Source: Lachnospiraceae bacterium (GTDB lineage Bacteria; Bacillota; Clostridia; Lachnospirales; Lachnospiraceae). Taken from it: a stretch of 15,661 bases of DNA. How positions within the stretch are numbered: position 1 is the first letter of the stretch; every line of letters begins with the position of its first letter. Below, in pieces: positions 13,952 through 15,661 of the stretch. The translations under genes and the position numbers were made by a program. The notes under the pieces are model-generated. The model ran no database searches and was not told where the DNA came from. It was given only the letters and a program-made list of their open reading frames with translations. The stretch is taken from contig JAIECC010000025.1 in assembly GCA_029068665.1 (NCBI GenBank), positions 1-15,661 on the forward strand, given 5' to 3'.

Positions 13952-14755
13952 ATGAAAAAATTGTTCGGTATGTTAGTATTAGTTGGAATATTATGTTGCA
14001 GCTGTAGTGCAGCTTCAACAGGGAAAGAGTTACAGAGCGTAGAATCACCTTTTGAGTTAGAACATGGATATTGTATTTTGCAAGATGACACAAAAGCAGC
14101 ATTTATTGATGCTTATATGGAACCGGGAGCTTCAAAGACGGGCGCGACGTATTACTATTATGATGAAGATGACAATCTGCAGATGGAATTGTATTATGAT
14201 TTTACTGCGAATCATGGTTGTGGTATTCGTTATCACTATGATGAGGATTATGTGGAAATGAAAGGATTTGTATTAGGGGAATGTAAGAGTGAATCTTTTC
14301 AGAAAGAAGATGCTGATACAATTCGAACGATAGATTCGATTGTGGAGCAGGATGATTGGGTTCAGGTAAAGAATTGTGATGAGGCTTATGAATATGACGA
14401 AGCAGGAAGAGTTACATCTTATGTGGTGTTTGGTTCAGCACGTACTGTTGAGATGGAGGACTATGGAGAATTCGAATGGTTAACCTCTACTAAAATTGAA
14501 TATTGGGAAAATGGATCAGTGAAAAAAAAGGCTTTTACACGCAATTGGGGTATTTGGGGACAGATTGGACAGGTCTATTCCCAATACTTTGATGAGGAGG
14601 AGCGATTGATTTATGATATAGGATATGCATCACCCGGTTACTATGAGAACTATTATGTATATGAAGATGATTCGGATATTCCTGCCTATGCGATTGGCTG
14701 TGATGAAACTCAGATGATAAATCCACCGGAAATATGCATTTATTCTGAAAAGTAA
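13952..14755 (+). CDS. Predicted lipoprotein with YD-like repeats (267 aa)
   Basis: I do not recognise a named family. The N-terminus, MKKLFGMLVLVGILCCSCS, is a lipoprotein-type signal: positive start, hydrophobic core, and a Cys cluster (15, 16, 18) of which Cys16 or Cys18 would be lipidated, placing the protein on the outer face of the membrane. The mature part is very acidic and tyrosine-rich and contains four loosely repeated tyrosine/aspartate units: YYYYDEDDNLQMEL (67-80), YEYDEAGRVTSY (146-157), IEYWENGSVKKKAF (182-195) and YFDEEERLIYD (212-222). They resemble YD/RHS or YwqK-type beta repeats. GGAG (13941-13944) is 7 bases upstream of the start. Codon use is more AT-rich than in neighbouring genes, a mild hint of separate origin. 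The stop overlaps the ribosome site of the GNAT gene, so the two form one operon. Confidence 0.8.
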   Translation: MKKLFGMLVLVGILCCSCSAASTGKELQSVESPFELEHGYCILQDDTKAAFIDAYMEPGASKTGATYYYYDEDDNLQMELYYDFTANHGCGIRYHYDEDYVEMKGFVLGECKSESFQKEDADTIRTIDSIVEQDDWVQVKNCDEAYEYDEAGRVTSYVVFGSARTVEMEDYGEFEWLTSTKIEYWENGSVKKKAFTRNWGIWGQIGQVYSQYFDEEERLIYDIGYASPGYYENYYVYEDDSDIPAYAIGCDETQMINPPEICIYSEK

Positions 14756-14764
14756 GGAGACAAC

Positions 14765-15661
14765 ATGGAAATTTGGAAAGCAAAGCCTGAGAATCTGGAA
14801 ACCATTACGGCAATTGTTCAGCAGACCATTCAGCAGATATATCCCAGATATTATCCGGATGGGGTGGTGCGCTTTTTTTCTGAGCTGCATCAGGCAGAGC
14901 ACGTTATGGCAGATATTGAGAAGGGCTGTGTTTGGATGTTACAGGTTGACAATCAGATAGTTGGAACCGGTACCCTGGTAGAGAATCATATTACCAGGGT
15001 ATTTGTATTGCCAGAGTACCAGGGAATGGGATATGGAAGCAGGATTATGGAGGCGCTGGAGAAGCTGGCAGCAGAGAAGTATCGTACTGTTTGCCTGGAT
15101 GCATCCTTACCTGCTGCTGCTTTTTATGCAGGAAGAGGCTATGAAACGGTTAATCATGGGGCTGTGGAAACAGAGCAGAATCAAGTCCTGATTTATGAAA
15201 TCTTGAAAAAGGAATTACAGAAGCAGAATCTCCGCTTAAGACCCTATCGAATCAAGGATGGAGAATACGTTGCTTCATGGATAAAAGATGAATATGGCTT
15301 TTACCAGTGGTCTGCGGACCGAATCAATCAATATCCACTGACGGCCGGGATATTAAATGCACATTATGCAGAATACGCAGATTCGGATGCATTTTGGGAA
15401 ATGACTGCTGTGGACGAAGAAGGAATTCCAAGAGGTCACTTCATTATGCGGTATCCGGAAGAAAATCGCGAAATCCTGCGTCTGGGATTTATTATTGTGG
15501 ATTCAGAACTGCGGGGAAAAGGATACGGAAAGGCAATGCTGAATCTGGCAATCCGTTATGCATTTGAGTTCTTACAGGTCCAAAAGATTACCTTAGGTGT
15601 GTTTGCCAACAATCCGTCAGCATTTCACTGTTACCGGGCAGTCGGCTTTCAGGTGATAGAG
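14765..15661 (+). CDS. Protein with two tandem GNAT acetyltransferase domains (3' partial)
   Basis: An uninterrupted frame of 299 codons runs from 14765 to the right edge without a stop. It encodes two GCN5-related N-acetyltransferase domains in one chain. Domain 1 (about 1-145) has the acetyl-CoA motif A region RVFVLPEYQGMGYGSRIMEA (QGMGYG at 86-91) and a FYAGRGYE segment at its end. A short charged linker (ILKKELQKQN) leads to domain 2 (about 158-299), with LGFIIVDSELRGKGYGKAML (RGKGYG at 250-255) and NPSAFHCYRAVGF near the edge. Both acetyl-CoA loops look intact. The GNAT fold should end within a few residues of the edge. AAGGAG (14754-14759), overlapping the lipoprotein stop, is 5 bases from the ATG. 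Acetyl acceptors are unknown; small molecules, antibiotics or protein N-termini are all possible. Confidence 0.88.
   Translation, partial: MEIWKAKPENLETITAIVQQTIQQIYPRYYPDGVVRFFSELHQAEHVMADIEKGCVWMLQVDNQIVGTGTLVENHITRVFVLPEYQGMGYGSRIMEALEKLAAEKYRTVCLDASLPAAAFYAGRGYETVNHGAVETEQNQVLIYEILKKELQKQNLRLRPYRIKDGEYVASWIKDEYGFYQWSADRINQYPLTAGILNAHYAEYADSDAFWEMTAVDEEGIPRGHFIMRYPEENREILRLGFIIVDSELRGKGYGKAMLNLAIRYAFEFLQVQKITLGVFANNPSAFHCYRAVGFQVIE

Noticed and set aside
1..15661. CRISPR arrays, tRNA or rRNA genes, transposases, phage genes
   Set aside because: No regularly spaced repeats, tRNA cloverleaf with anticodon context, rRNA-like segment, transposase motif or phage structural gene was seen on either strand.

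Overview
The window looks like a chromosomal segment of a low-to-mid GC Bacillota, most likely a Lachnospiraceae-type clostridium. That rests on strong AGGAGG ribosome sites, clostridial codon use, occasional TTG starts and the gene families present (an HD-domain dNTPase, a 728-residue GH36 alpha-galactosidase, a BcrA/LanF-like ABC module). The genus is an inference from style; no marker gene fixes it. All confident protein genes are on the + strand.

Layout. 1-630: a small ArsC/Spx-fold protein with a promoter, then a hairpin and a terminator-like stem. 630-3216: a two-component system. Its OmpR-type regulator has 11-bp direct repeats and two overlapping palindromes upstream, and is followed by a histidine kinase with a sensor domain of about 275 residues outside the membrane. 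3245-4516: a dGTPase-like HD protein whose promoter and ribosome site are tied together by a perfect 15-bp inverted repeat. 4558-7734: an EamA/DMT transporter and an alpha-galactosidase, closed by a good terminator. 7876-10032: a TetR-type regulator and an FAD-dependent CrtI/phytoene-desaturase-like oxidoreductase.

10033-10364 is the most unusual part. It lacks a conventional gene but holds a near-consensus promoter pointing right and a second good promoter pointing left. Between them are a hairpin that is a proper terminator only for the leftward RNA, a 27-codon frame for a short hydrophobic peptide with a basic tail, and a long pairing between the two ends of the rightward RNA that buries the small frame's start codon. 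I read this as a candidate type I toxin-antitoxin-like cassette. A single structured non-coding RNA and a small inverted-repeat element are live alternatives.

10365-13817 is a complete peptide-sensing/detoxification type module: response regulator, ABC ATPase, permease, and a one-membrane-segment kinase. Four TTAAC-type boxes at 11/21/11-bp spacing sit just before the ABC genes and are the obvious target of the regulator. 13825-15661: a promoter, a GC-rich folded element, a lipoprotein with YD-like repeats, and a protein with two fused GNAT acetyltransferase domains that runs off the right edge.
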